This document shows, piece by piece, positions 1 to 8,529 of a DNA stretch of 35,527 nucleotides. The notes beneath the pieces are model-generated. The model worked only from the letters and a program-made list of their open reading frames with translations, ran no database searches and was not told where the DNA came from. Both the position numbers and the translations under genes were made by a program. Numbering within the stretch: position 1 is the stretch's first letter; the number at the start of each line of letters is the position of its first letter. Origin of the DNA: an uncultured Bacilli bacterium (GTDB lineage Bacteria > Bacillota_I > Bacilli_A > RFN20 > CAG-826); NCBI GenBank assembly GCA_944369075.1, contig CALVXK010000011.1, positions 1 through 35,527 of the forward strand. Reading direction: 5' to 3'.

Positions 1-102
1 AGCGTTGAGGAGTATATTCAATATTTTAATAAACAACGTCCTGCTTACGCTCTTAATTATTTAACACCTAAACAATTCAAGGAAAAGTATTACAAGAATT
101 AA
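1..102 (+). CDS. IS3-family transposase, C-terminal fragment
   Basis: The frame opens at the window edge and reads 33 codons to TAA. It contains the Y-I-Q-Y-F-N-x-x-R-P signature followed by L-x-Y-L-T-P-x-Q-F, which is the extreme C-terminus of the DDE integrase (OrfB) of IS3/IS150-type elements. The rest of the transposase lies outside the window, so it cannot be judged intact or broken. The stop is followed directly by a sequence that looks like the element's right inverted repeat. The element therefore ends about 75 bp short of the large lipoprotein gene, whose 3' end faces it. Confidence 0.85.
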   Translation, partial: SVEEYIQYFNKQRPAYALNYLTPKQFKEKYYKN

Positions 103-103
103 G

Positions 104-132
104 TGTCTACTTTTCCTTGACTAGTGCACCCA
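104..132 (+). repeat. Probable right terminal inverted repeat of the IS3-family element
   Basis: The 29 bases after the transposase stop, read in reverse complement, begin TGGGTGCACTAGTC and continue through a purine-rich stretch. This fits IS3-family ends, which terminate in 5'-TG...CA-3'. The left end is outside the window, so neither the inverted repeat nor a target duplication can be confirmed here. Confidence 0.55.
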
Positions 133-137
133 AATAA

Positions 138-183
138 AAAGCTAAATATATTTAGATATTAAATATCAGATATATTTAGCTTG
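138..183 (-). terminator. Rho-independent terminator after the large lipoprotein gene
   Basis: A perfect inverted repeat pairs AAGCTAAATATA (139-150 region) with TATATTTAGCTT (171-182 region) around an AT-rich loop. On the reverse strand it is followed by a short T-run. It lies 26 bp beyond the stop of the lipoprotein gene and separates it from the IS end. Confidence 0.75.
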
Positions 184-208
184 TATGAATAAATTTATTA
201 AGTAAGTA

Positions 209-3200
209 CTATAAATTTAAATACCCTGTAATATTTCCAGTTTCATCTTCAGAAATTACAAATTTACTATTATTGCTATCTCCACCAGTAAGAGTAATGC
301 CTTCATTACCTTCTCTAGGTGTGAAAACTACATAAATTGTATCACCAACAACACAATAACTGACATCTAAGGTTCCACTTACAGATCCTACTGTAGTTAA
401 ACTAACTTCACCTAAATTTAAAGCATCGAAATCACTGCGCATCAAAGATGAAACTTTCAAATCTTTAACATTTGTTAAAGAAGTAACATCTTCTTGATAT
501 TCAACTGGTAAATAGGTTCTAATTCCATTAGAAAATCCGCCTTCTGCCCAATTTATTTGATTTGTAGTTAATCCTAAATTAAGGCTAGATATAACTGTAC
601 TATCGGTAACAAATCCACCATTACCATCATAATACACATTAATAGATTGATCTGTTAAATCATTTTTATTAGTAATATTAGCTTGAATTTGATTAACAGA
701 TTCATCATCACAACTGATTAAACTATTATCTAAACCAGAGACAACTTTATATTGTCCACCAGATAATGAATTTAAGTTTCCATTTAATTCACAATTTGAA
801 ACAACAAATCTACCATCATATTCATCATTCCAATAAGTTTTATTAACTACACCAGCTTGGTTACCATATAAATAACCAACTTGGTTTAATGCAGTTAAAT
901 TACCAGTAAATGATGAATTTTGAATCGTAGTATACATATGATTTCCATATGGAGTATAGCCAATAAATACGCCAGCACAACTACCAGTATTTAAAACATT
1001 AAAACCAGTAATATGCACATTATCAATTAAGATATCAACTTTTTCTTTAGTAGCGAAATAATCTTCATTTTGAGGAGAATTAGGGCATAAGAAACCAAAG
1101 TTATTGGTATTAATTACTTTTAAAGTATTATCGCCAGTAATATTAATATCTTTAAAAGTCATTTCAGTTGGATAATACCATCTTGTAGCTACATCATAAT
1201 ATTCACTTGATAATAAATAAACTAATTTACCATTTGTTAAATCGATATTGAAATTATGGAAATCGATTATTCCATAAGCTTCATTAAAGATATAAGAAGC
1301 AGTGTAACCATCAGCTAAAGAAATTGTATGACCATTTCCATCTAACCTACCAGTAAACCAGTCAACTGGTTTTGTTAAAACTAAATCGGCATCAAGACGA
1401 TAGTTATAACTTTCTCTAGTTAAATATTCTTTTGTTTCTTGAGTTAAATCTTTTAATTCAGAAACTTCACTAATTAATTGAAGTTGATCTTCATTAATAA
1501 TAGTTAACGGATCTTCCTCAGTTCCACTACCGCCATTAAACTTAACACCGTCAACTTTTACTGATTTCTCTTTAACAAAGGTATCTCCATCATAATATGC
1601 CGATGAATATAATTGTCCATCAACGAAAACATTATTTTTAAGTGTGTTAAGAGAATCATCAATTGTTAAAAGAACTTTATCACCTAAAGAATTAATATAA
1701 ACTCTTCCTTCACTATCTTTAAATTGTTCATAAGAAGAAGAATCACTAATAATAGTTACATTATTTTCTTCGCTTTCACCATTTGCGTAAAGTAAGTATG
1801 GTTTTTCTGGATCAGTTACAGGTGTTTCATCAGCTAATAATGATATTTCACTATTACTATCATTTATACTAGTAAGTTCATTAACTGTAACCCCACTCAT
1901 TGTTAATTTAGTAGTTGTACTATATGCATTTGCTTCATTATTACCTAAAGTAACAGCAGCAACAGGAACACCATTTCCTGTAAGCCATTCTCCATCATAG
2001 CAATGTGGTAAAGTTGAATAATAGTCATTACCGGTATAATTTAAAGTAGTATTTTCTAAAGTAACATCGCCACCACGAACGATAACCGCTTGTCTATCGC
2101 CTTCAATTGTTGAATCTCTAACGACAACTTCAGCGCTAACATTAATAAATAATCCAGTATTTGTATATAAATTTTCATTAGCAGTTAAATCGCCTTCGTG
2201 CAATGTTGAAATCGTACTGTTCTCGATAGTAATGCTAATTTGATCTGTTTCAGCCGATCCCTTAGAAGCATTAGTGCCTACTCCATAATCACCTGCATGA
2301 ATAACACTATCTCTAATTACAATATCACTACCAACAGATTGAGTATAAATGGCTGTACCATTAGTTTCGACTTCCATATTATCTAAAACAATATTGTTAT
2401 TAGTATAATCTCCTCCAAGGGCAAATAAAGATAATCCGCCATCACGCATTTGATTAGCTTCAATTTTACCATTCTTATAAGTTAATGTCGTATCGCTTGC
2501 AACCTTAATAGGAGATACAGTTGTAGTTGGATCTTGAGCAACAAATTCAATTGTATTTCCATTTAAATCTAAACTTAATTCTTCTAAGGTTTCGCTAGTT
2601 GATGGTAAAACATCAACTTTATTTTCACCAGTAAAATCAGCATTTTCACTTAATTTGAAATAGCTTTCCCCTGTATTAGTAATTTCATTAAATTGCTCTT
2701 TACTTTCAACCAATAAAGGATCTTCACTAGTTCCACTACCGCCCTCAAAATCAACGGCATCTTTAACAAGAGTTCCTTCAGTAATAATATTACCTAATCC
2801 ATCAACTAAGCCACCTTCATACTTTTGACCATCTTTATAATAAGAAGTTTCTCCAGTAGCAGACGCTTCTCCAAAAGTTGCTGAAACTACAAAGCCACCT
2901 TCTTGCATTGTTAAAGTATAAGAAACTTCACTATTTTCTACAGTTGCCTCAGGCAAGGTGACTACCTCTCCGTTATTAAAGATTAATAATGATGATAAAA
3001 GATAGCCGCTATCAGGAACAAAAGTGAAAGTAACATCTTCTCCAACTAAAGCACTACCTACGCTAGGCATAACATAGCCATTATCACTTGGAAGAATTGT
3101 ATTTGACCAAGCAGTTTCTCCGTCTTGTCCATTAGAACCGCTAGAACCATTACTGCCATCTTGGCCGTCTTCCCCGTCTTCGCCTTTAATATTCATGACT

Positions 3201-3481
3201 AAAGTCCAAGAACCATTTTCTTTTTGATAGAGATCACCAGTCTTAGAATCAATATAAACATCGGTGTCCTTACCTAAACTATCGACTGGTTTACCTTCCC
3301 CGTGTAAAATTAAAGATCCATCTTCTCCATTTTCGCCATTTTCACCAGCAGGACCTTGAGGACCAACTGGGCCTTGTTCACCTTGAGGACCTTGAACAGG
3401 TTCATTATTACATGAAGTTATGCCCATACCGACGATTGAGCATAAAGCAAATAAGCTTAAAAATAATTTCTTTTTTTGCAT
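209..3481 (-). CDS. Large surface lipoprotein with collagen-like segment and beta-helix repeats
   Basis: This is a 1090-residue protein. Residues 1-24 form a lipoprotein signal peptide with lipobox I-T-S-C, so it is probably anchored in the outer leaflet of the cytoplasmic membrane. A collagen-like run of G-x-y triplets follows (about 31-54), then an insert with the T-G-D-L-Y and N-I-K-G pattern often seen between collagen-like stretches in Firmicutes, and a second G-D-G/S-N-G run to about 122. The rest is repetitive. The motif F-x-G-G-S-G-T-x-E-D-P-L occurs twice and introduces two domains rich in I/V-x-N/D-x-S/T strands, as in pectate-lyase-like right-handed beta-helices. The start is set by GAGGT nine bases before ATG. 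It is a paralogue of the lipoprotein at 23598-26483, and the first ~110 codons are nearly identical in DNA. Adhesin or glycan-binding roles are inference. The promoter spacer contains a T15 tract. Confidence 0.9.
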   Translation of the reverse strand: MQKKKLFLSLFALCSIVGMGITSCNNEPVQGPQGEQGPVGPQGPAGENGENGEDGSLILHGEGKPVDSLGKDTDVYIDSKTGDLYQKENGSWTLVMNIKGEDGEDGQDGSNGSSGSNGQDGETAWSNTILPSDNGYVMPSVGSALVGEDVTFTFVPDSGYLLSSLLIFNNGEVVTLPEATVENSEVSYTLTMQEGGFVVSATFGEASATGETSYYKDGQKYEGGLVDGLGNIITEGTLVKDAVDFEGGSGTSEDPLLVESKEQFNEITNTGESYFKLSENADFTGENKVDVLPSTSETLEELSLDLNGNTIEFVAQDPTTTVSPIKVASDTTLTYKNGKIEANQMRDGGLSLFALGGDYTNNNIVLDNMEVETNGTAIYTQSVGSDIVIRDSVIHAGDYGVGTNASKGSAETDQISITIENSTISTLHEGDLTANENLYTNTGLFINVSAEVVVRDSTIEGDRQAVIVRGGDVTLENTTLNYTGNDYYSTLPHCYDGEWLTGNGVPVAAVTLGNNEANAYSTTTKLTMSGVTVNELTSINDSNSEISLLADETPVTDPEKPYLLYANGESEENNVTIISDSSSYEQFKDSEGRVYINSLGDKVLLTIDDSLNTLKNNVFVDGQLYSSAYYDGDTFVKEKSVKVDGVKFNGGSGTEEDPLTIINEDQLQLISEVSELKDLTQETKEYLTRESYNYRLDADLVLTKPVDWFTGRLDGNGHTISLADGYTASYIFNEAYGIIDFHNFNIDLTNGKLVYLLSSEYYDVATRWYYPTEMTFKDINITGDNTLKVINTNNFGFLCPNSPQNEDYFATKEKVDILIDNVHITGFNVLNTGSCAGVFIGYTPYGNHMYTTIQNSSFTGNLTALNQVGYLYGNQAGVVNKTYWNDEYDGRFVVSNCELNGNLNSLSGGQYKVVSGLDNSLISCDDESVNQIQANITNKNDLTDQSINVYYDGNGGFVTDSTVISSLNLGLTTNQINWAEGGFSNGIRTYLPVEYQEDVTSLTNVKDLKVSSLMRSDFDALNLGEVSLTTVGSVSGTLDVSYCVVGDTIYVVFTPREGNEGITLTGGDSNNSKFVISEDETGNITGYLNL

Positions 3482-3505
3482 TTTTAATATACCTCGAGTG
3501 TCTAA

Positions 3506-3535
3506 ATCCTACTTTAAAAAAAAAAAAAAACGCAA
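3506..3535 (-). promoter_or_regulatory. Candidate phase-variable promoter, spacer contains T15
   Basis: On the reverse strand the order is TTGCGT (3530-3535) as -35, an 18-bp spacer made of 14 further T plus AAAG, then TAGGAT (3506-3511) as -10. The start codon lies 24 bases beyond. The run of 15 identical bases is at 3516-3530. The second lipoprotein gene has the same arrangement with T14 and a 17-bp spacer. Hexamer matches to consensus are moderate (3/6 and 4/6), so the promoter call rests mainly on the shared geometry. Confidence 0.6.
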
Positions 3536-3639
3536 GGCTTCGGTAGAGTATTTAACCTTAAGCTAGTTTTTTTGTCTTTTTTTTGATTTCGTTGTAATTA
3601 TTCTTAATATGTCTATATAAGATTAAGTCTTTAAATATA

Positions 3640-3775
3640 TTTATAAAGCACTCTTAAAATAATGCCCTCTAGTGTGCTTAGATAGATTAAAGGTTTTAAT
3701 GTTCAAGTTAGATTCTAAAATAGATTTAAAATTAGTAAGAATAGATTCTACTTCTTATTTAGATTAATCACTAAA
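3640..3775 (-). pseudogene. Duplicated, broken copy of the 3' end of the U32 gene
   Basis: About 135 bp match the 3' end of the U32/DUF3656 gene (5816-~5950) at roughly 90% identity by eye. The match includes the shared segments TAATGCCCTCTAGT and GATTCTAAAATAGATTTAAA. Read on the reverse strand the frame still gives residues like the end of the intact protein (a C-terminal K-F-Y-H-G-R-T core when read backwards), and it ends at the same TAA. Two in-frame TAA codons interrupt it near 3759 and 3768. It is a truncated remnant. Together with the intact copy it brackets the three-gene block at 3796-5693. Confidence 0.8.
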
Positions 3776-3795
3776 ATAATAGCCAATAAGTAAAA

Positions 3796-4392
3796 TTATA
3801 AACCAAGAACATATTCCTTGGCAAATTCATCTTTTGTTATTGTAAAACGCACAATATAAGGCTCGTCACTATCGTAATATAGTTTCAGCATTTCTAAATC
3901 AAGTCCATCAAAATATTTAGCATTTTCGTCCATATAATCGCTTATATTAAAACCATCATATAAATCTTTTGATAAATAGTAGTAATTATTATTCCTTATG
4001 TAAAATATTGTTCCGTTACTCGATATTGAATATAATCTTCTCATTTCACCATATCTATAACAATAATATATATCGCGGAAGTTACCGTCTGGAACAATTT
4101 CATCCTTATTCCCTAATTGATAATTATTAACATCTAAAGTAATAGGGAATAACTCAATGAATTCTGTATAAAGAATAACTCTATGAAAATATAGATCATT
4201 TTCCCAAACTAGCGAAACAAACCAAGGTGTAGAATCATCACTTGGTACAACTACTTTTTCACCATTAAAATAACTCACCATATAAAATGGTGGTTCTACT
4301 TTACTAACTATTTCTTCTTTTTTACAAGAGCAAATAGTTAATAATGAGATTGTTAATAATAATGTAGTTATGTATTTATTCATTTTTTTCAT
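3796..4392 (-). CDS. Small lipoprotein, paralogue of the preceding gene
   Basis: This 198-residue protein has a signal peptide and a Cys lipobox (T-I-C-S-C, Cys at about 23), so it is predicted to be a membrane-anchored lipoprotein. The function is not recognised. It resembles the protein at 4397-4924: both carry a P-W-F-x-S-L motif early, an N-G-x-x-x-x-x-N/Y run leading to Y-Y-Y-L, and a closing I/F-x-D-Y-x-D/F segment, so the two are tandem paralogues. The start lies 4 bases after the upstream stop and has no clear ribosome binding site, which suggests translational coupling. It is the last gene of a three-gene reverse-strand operon whose first gene encodes a secreted papain-like protein. 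An inhibitor or immunity role is possible but unproven. Confidence 0.75.
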   Translation of the reverse strand: MKKMNKYITTLLLTISLLTICSCKKEEIVSKVEPPFYMVSYFNGEKVVVPSDDSTPWFVSLVWENDLYFHRVILYTEFIELFPITLDVNNYQLGNKDEIVPDGNFRDIYYCYRYGEMRRLYSISSNGTIFYIRNNNYYYLSKDLYDGFNISDYMDENAKYFDGLDLEMLKLYYDSDEPYIVRFTITKDEFAKEYVLGL

Positions 4393-4396
4393 ATAG

Positions 4397-4924
4397 CTAG
4401 TAATACCAAAGATTTAAAATTCTTAAAATCTCTTCTGGCAAATTATGAGTATCCCAAGAATACTTATCAAAGTAATCAAATATTTCAAAACTAGTACATA
4501 TCTCCTGAGGTAAATAATAATAACGCTTGGTTTCTCCATTATAACGATACAAAAATCCATTTTTAGATAACTGGCAGCAATCTTTTGTAAGCCTCGTTCG
4601 ACAAGCTTCTGAAAGTCTTGGGTCATTAACAATGTCAATAGTAGAAAGATCTGTTAAAGGCAAATAGTTGTCTTCGTCTAACAATGCTTCACCAAAGTTA
4701 TCTAAAAAATAATGATATGGAACAACATCTTTAGCAGAAGAAGCAATCGGATTGTTAAGAGAGAAAAACCATGGTTCTCGATTATCAGTATAAACCTTGT
4801 ATCCATCAAAAGGATAAGGGAGAATGTAGTAAAGTGGTTCTTCCTCAATTGGCTCTTCTGTTTCACAAGAAGTTAGTAAGAAAAAAGAACAAGCAAATAA
4901 TAATAAAAGTTTCTTACCTAACAT
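4397..4924 (-). CDS. Small lipoprotein, second tandem paralogue
   Basis: This 175-residue protein begins M-L-G-K-K-L-L-L-L-F and has lipobox L-T-S-C, so it is predicted to be a lipoprotein. The start at 4924 is chosen over an upstream in-frame ATG (4969) because GGAGG sits at normal spacing before it and the signal peptide follows at once. The first 11 bases overlap the end of the upstream cysteine-peptidase-like gene, so the two are co-transcribed and probably coupled. It shares P-W-F-F-S-L and Y-Y-Y-L with its downstream paralogue but ends about 25 residues earlier relative to it. No catalytic motif is visible. Two adjacent Cys residues (D-C-C) in the middle are unusual for an exported lipoprotein. 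Confidence 0.75.
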   Translation of the reverse strand: MLGKKLLLLFACSFFLLTSCETEEPIEEEPLYYILPYPFDGYKVYTDNREPWFFSLNNPIASSAKDVVPYHYFLDNFGEALLDEDNYLPLTDLSTIDIVNDPRLSEACRTRLTKDCCQLSKNGFLYRYNGETKRYYYLPQEICTSFEIFDYFDKYSWDTHNLPEEILRILNLWYY

Positions 4925-5693
4925 AAATTCCTCCGCTAAGATAGCCATTACAATAAAGGCACGGGGCATGCTTTACACCTTCAAAGCTTTCAGCACTAAG
5001 CATATGCCCTTCCTTTATATAATCGCCACATGTACAAACATTTGCGTGATAATTATCATCAATCGGAATAGAAAAAGCATCATAGTTATGATTATGTGAT
5101 GATGATAGTTTGAAATATCTAATAGAATTGACTTCGTTAATCATATTAAATTCATCTCCTCGATGTTCGAACAAAGCGTTTCCGCCCCGTTTAGAAACAA
5201 CTGTAATATTTTTTAAATCTTCTTTAGTTAAACCGTTAAATGGATGAAGCCTCTCTTTAATAATTCCAGAATGTATTTTGTCATTATCTTCAGTTAGATA
5301 AAGCACTATATCTCCTACATTACCTTCACTTGGTTCGTATAAAGAAGTAAGTTCTAATATAATTTCAGGGCTACCTTCGTTAAATACATTAAAAGAACCA
5401 TGACATATTAAACTATAAGAATGACAATTATATCTATTTGTAGGAGGTGCAATCATTTTTAACGATGGATATAAATCCATAAAGTGTTTTGCCATATCAT
5501 CGGCATTTGCGGTTATTGTTGTTTTTTTATTTACATTTAAACTAATTCTTATACCAGATGAATGATTTATGGTTATTACATCAGGCCGTAAAGAAAGTCT
5601 TCTATCAACATCATCTTGATAATTTGATGAAGATAAAAGCAAAATAGAAATTGGCAAAAAAATTAGTTTTTCAAGCGCATTTTTTACTCTCAT
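4914..5693 (-). CDS. Secreted papain-like (NlpC/P60-type) putative cysteine amidase or peptidase
   Basis: This 259-residue protein starts with a hydrophobic signal-like segment (residues 8-23) but has no lipobox Cys. The core has Y-N-C-H-S-Y-S (Cys90), V-G-D-I-V-L-Y, and I-H-S-G-I-I (His141). This Cys...GDxVxY...HSGI order belongs to a family of Firmicutes putative wall amidases or peptidases with papain-like folds. A later V-S-K-R-G-G-N-A-L-F-x-H-R-G-D block matches the usual SKWG..GLY.H.G region of that family. Residues ~200-250 carry spaced His and Cys (C-T-C-G, C-L-Y-C), like small zinc-binding repeats. It is the first gene of an operon with two paralogous lipoproteins and overlaps the next start. 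Activity and target (wall peptide or protein) are inferred only. Confidence 0.65.
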   Translation of the reverse strand: MRVKNALEKLIFLPISILLLSSSNYQDDVDRRLSLRPDVITINHSSGIRISLNVNKKTTITANADDMAKHFMDLYPSLKMIAPPTNRYNCHSYSLICHGSFNVFNEGSPEIILELTSLYEPSEGNVGDIVLYLTEDNDKIHSGIIKERLHPFNGLTKEDLKNITVVSKRGGNALFEHRGDEFNMINEVNSIRYFKLSSSHNHNYDAFSIPIDDNYHANVCTCGDYIKEGHMLSAESFEGVKHAPCLYCNGYLSGGIYVR

Positions 5694-5815
5694 AACCTAA
5701 AATTTTGATTGAAACTTATATTCTACTATTAGTATAACAAACTATTGGCCAACTTCAATAATTAGTTAATTTCCATATTTTACATTACACTTTGCCATGA
5801 ACACCTGTAAATTAT

Positions 5816-8227
5816 TTATAAAGCACTTTTAAAATAATGCCCTCTAGTATGTTTAGATGGATTAAATGTTTTAATGTTAGAATTAGATTCTAAAATAGAT
5901 TTAAAATCAGTAAGAATAGATTCTACTTCTTCCTTAGATTCATCTCTAAAACATAACCTAAAATAATTAATATAAGAAGAAAAGTTAGGTATATCATCAA
6001 TTAAGTTTAAGGCTTTAGAATTAAGGATATTCATCGTACAATCATCGTTAAACATTAAATTAAATTTCTCGTATTTATCTTTAATCGAATACTTATATTT
6101 CTTACAGTTAGGACATAATCCTAAATTATTAAGAATACAATATTTAGTATGCATTAATTTAGTTTTACCATAGATTATTAATTCTACTTTAGGATATGTT
6201 TTAAATGTATTGTAGTAATTGTTAATAATATTATTTATTCGATCTTTGTCTAGTTCTAAAGATAAGGTTACTCGATCTACATTCTTATATGAAAGTAAAT
6301 AAGCTAAAGATAAGTAATTAGATACATTAAAAGAAGAATCTAAGATTAACTTAATATCTTTATTTGAACGATATTTATATATAGAAGAATATCCTCCTAC
6401 TAGTATTTCGTTATTATATTCTTCTTTTAATGTATCATAATCTTCATAATAGTTTTCATTATTTCTTCTTACAATATTCTTAAAATAAATATGTTTTATT
6501 CCTAGTTTCTTACATACTTCATATTGTTCTAAGTTAGATACTTCTACTACTATTTCTTTATTCTTATTACTAGTAATATCATACTTTCTAACTCTAATGT
6601 TAGAAAGTATGCTAAGATAATTATTATTAAATTTAATAGAACTATTAGTTCTAATAAGTTTATATTCTTCATTTAAAATATATTCTTCTAGTTTATTTAT
6701 TACTTCTCTTCTAAGTTCATTTAAGTACTTTAAAGGAATAAAGATATTAGAATCTATATCTAGATTAATATTATCTAAAATAAATGGTGTATCATTTAAT
6801 TTTGATAATTGTTTAATAATATTATCTTTACTAGTTATATTATTTATAGCTTCTTCTACTAAATAATCTTGATGAATAGAAGAACATATTTCTTTATCTT
6901 TATAAAGCAAAGATAAAGAAATAGGATGATTAATCCTTGCTTTAAAAGTAAAAGTAATATGTCTTTTATAATACTCTTTTACTTTTAAAGCATGTTCTTC
7001 TATTTCTTTAATATAACTTATATCTTTAGTTACATATACCTTAGAATTAAGTTTAATATATGATTTATTTTTAGAGTTATTCTTAACTAGAATTATATTA
7101 TTCTTAGTTTCTTTAGAACTTAAGATTTCTTTTTTATTAATATCAAATAGTTTTTCGATAAAGATTGATGTATCACTAGTTAAATTAATATTTGATTCAT
7201 CTGCAATACGGATTTGATCACCTTTAGCAATATCGTTATCTTTACTATATAGTTTTATTTTAATGAAGTTATTAAAGACGTTAATAACTTCACCTACTAG
7301 ATATCCTTTATTATTTGGTCTAAAGATATTGGCTATATCTTTAGAATTTTCATTAAACATAAAACCTTTAGTAAAGCCACGATTAAATAATTTATTTAAG
7401 TCGTTTATTAGTAGTTTATTAGTACTAGTGTTATTTTTATTATTTAGATTATCTAATAACTTACGATAAATTGCTGATACTCCCCCAACATAAGTTGGTT
7501 CTTTCATTCTTCCTTCTATTTTTAAAGATGAGACAAAAGATATATCTTTTAAGTAAGAAGATGTATTTAAGTCTTTTAAAGATAATAAATAACCGCTATT
7601 AAGTGTTTTAGAGTTAGTTTCATCAATCAATGTATAAACTTGTCTACAGCAAGAAGCACATCTTCCTCTATTTCCACTTCTTTCACCAATAAAAGAAGAA
7701 AATAAACAGTTACCAGAATAAGATACACATAAAGCTCCATGAGCAAATATTTCTATTTCAATATCAACTTTATTAAATATATCTTTAATAATATCTAGAG
7801 GAGTTTCTCTTGCTAAAACAATTCGGCTAACCCCTTCTTCTTTCATTAATTTAGCTCCATAAATATCATCTATTCCCATTTGAGTAGAGGCATGAGCTTT
7901 AAGTGAAATATAGTTAGTAGTTATATATTTAAGTAATATTAAATCATTAACAATAATAGCATCTACTTTCATTCTTGCTAATTCATCAACTACTTTAAAT
8001 GCTTCATTTAATTCTTCATCATAAAGCATTGTATTTAACGTAACGTTAATCTTAACGTTACGTAAATGTGCATAATCAACATATTCTTTAAGTTCACTTA
8101 AAGAAAAATTAGAAGCATATGCTCTAGCATTAAATTTATCTATTCCTAGATATATTGCATCTGCCCCATTACTTATAGCTTCATAAAATGATTCTTTTGA
8201 TCCTGCTGGAAGAAGTAATTCACTCAT
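5816..8227 (-). CDS. Peptidase U32 family protein with DUF3656-type C-terminus (RlhA-like)
   Basis: This is an 803-residue protein. The N-terminus (L-L-L-P-A-G-S-K-E-S, G-A-D-A-I-Y-L-G) and the signature F-A-H-G-A-L-C-V-S-Y-S-G-N-C around residues 160-175, followed by S-G-N-R-G-R-C-A-S-C-C-R, are diagnostic of U32 proteins. The Cys residues fit an iron-sulfur or metal site. Family members with the long C-terminal DUF3656 region include RlhA, which modifies 23S rRNA C2501 in E. coli. Others are annotated as collagenase-like. The rRNA role here is by analogy. The start has little Shine-Dalgarno complementarity; TGATAAAAT, a good extended -10, lies so close that the mRNA leader may be only a few bases. 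The 3' end is duplicated at 3640-3775. Confidence 0.9.
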   Translation of the reverse strand: MSELLLPAGSKESFYEAISNGADAIYLGIDKFNARAYASNFSLSELKEYVDYAHLRNVKINVTLNTMLYDEELNEAFKVVDELARMKVDAIIVNDLILLKYITTNYISLKAHASTQMGIDDIYGAKLMKEEGVSRIVLARETPLDIIKDIFNKVDIEIEIFAHGALCVSYSGNCLFSSFIGERSGNRGRCASCCRQVYTLIDETNSKTLNSGYLLSLKDLNTSSYLKDISFVSSLKIEGRMKEPTYVGGVSAIYRKLLDNLNNKNNTSTNKLLINDLNKLFNRGFTKGFMFNENSKDIANIFRPNNKGYLVGEVINVFNNFIKIKLYSKDNDIAKGDQIRIADESNINLTSDTSIFIEKLFDINKKEILSSKETKNNIILVKNNSKNKSYIKLNSKVYVTKDISYIKEIEEHALKVKEYYKRHITFTFKARINHPISLSLLYKDKEICSSIHQDYLVEEAINNITSKDNIIKQLSKLNDTPFILDNINLDIDSNIFIPLKYLNELRREVINKLEEYILNEEYKLIRTNSSIKFNNNYLSILSNIRVRKYDITSNKNKEIVVEVSNLEQYEVCKKLGIKHIYFKNIVRRNNENYYEDYDTLKEEYNNEILVGGYSSIYKYRSNKDIKLILDSSFNVSNYLSLAYLLSYKNVDRVTLSLELDKDRINNIINNYYNTFKTYPKVELIIYGKTKLMHTKYCILNNLGLCPNCKKYKYSIKDKYEKFNLMFNDDCTMNILNSKALNLIDDIPNFSSYINYFRLCFRDESKEEVESILTDFKSILESNSNIKTFNPSKHTRGHYFKSAL

Positions 8228-8398
8228 ATAGTTAATGATTTTATCATAGTTATAATTAAGATTTAACTATATTATAAAATATTAATTAACCTGTTATGTT
8301 TTTTTATTCATTTGTTATATTATTACCACTTAATTAATAGTTTATATAAATTTTACTTATAATATTCGCTCTTACTTAGATTTTCTTAGCTATTATAT

Positions 8399-8487
8399 AC
8401 AATTTATTCGCCGTAAAAAATGTAAATTTAACAATTTATTCGCCGTAAAAAATGTAAATTTAACAATTTATTCGCCGTAAAAAATGA
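8399..8487. repeat. Tandem array of a 32-bp unit (2.7 copies)
   Basis: Two perfect 32-bp units (8401-8432 and 8433-8464) and a 22-bp third copy (8465-8486) share the core TTCGCCGTAAAAAATG flanked by AATTTA/TAAATTTA. The array ends about 40 bp before the ATPase start codon, so it sits in the expected promoter region of the ATPase-rmuC operon. The unit length is not a multiple of three and no protein runs through it. It could be an operator array for an unknown regulator or a mobile-element end. Confidence 0.85.
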
Positions 8488-8529
8488 AAATATGTTGAAA
8501 ATCGTATATAAAACTATTAAAATTAAATC

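Noticed and set aside
3516..3540. T-run as part of an intrinsic terminator or attenuator in the lipoprotein leader
   Set aside because: No stable stem precedes the T-run in either copy (only AAGG/CCTT could pair in one). The spacer interpretation explains both copies better.
8399..8487. CRISPR array
   Set aside because: The 32-bp units are directly adjacent with no unique spacers, and no cas genes are nearby.
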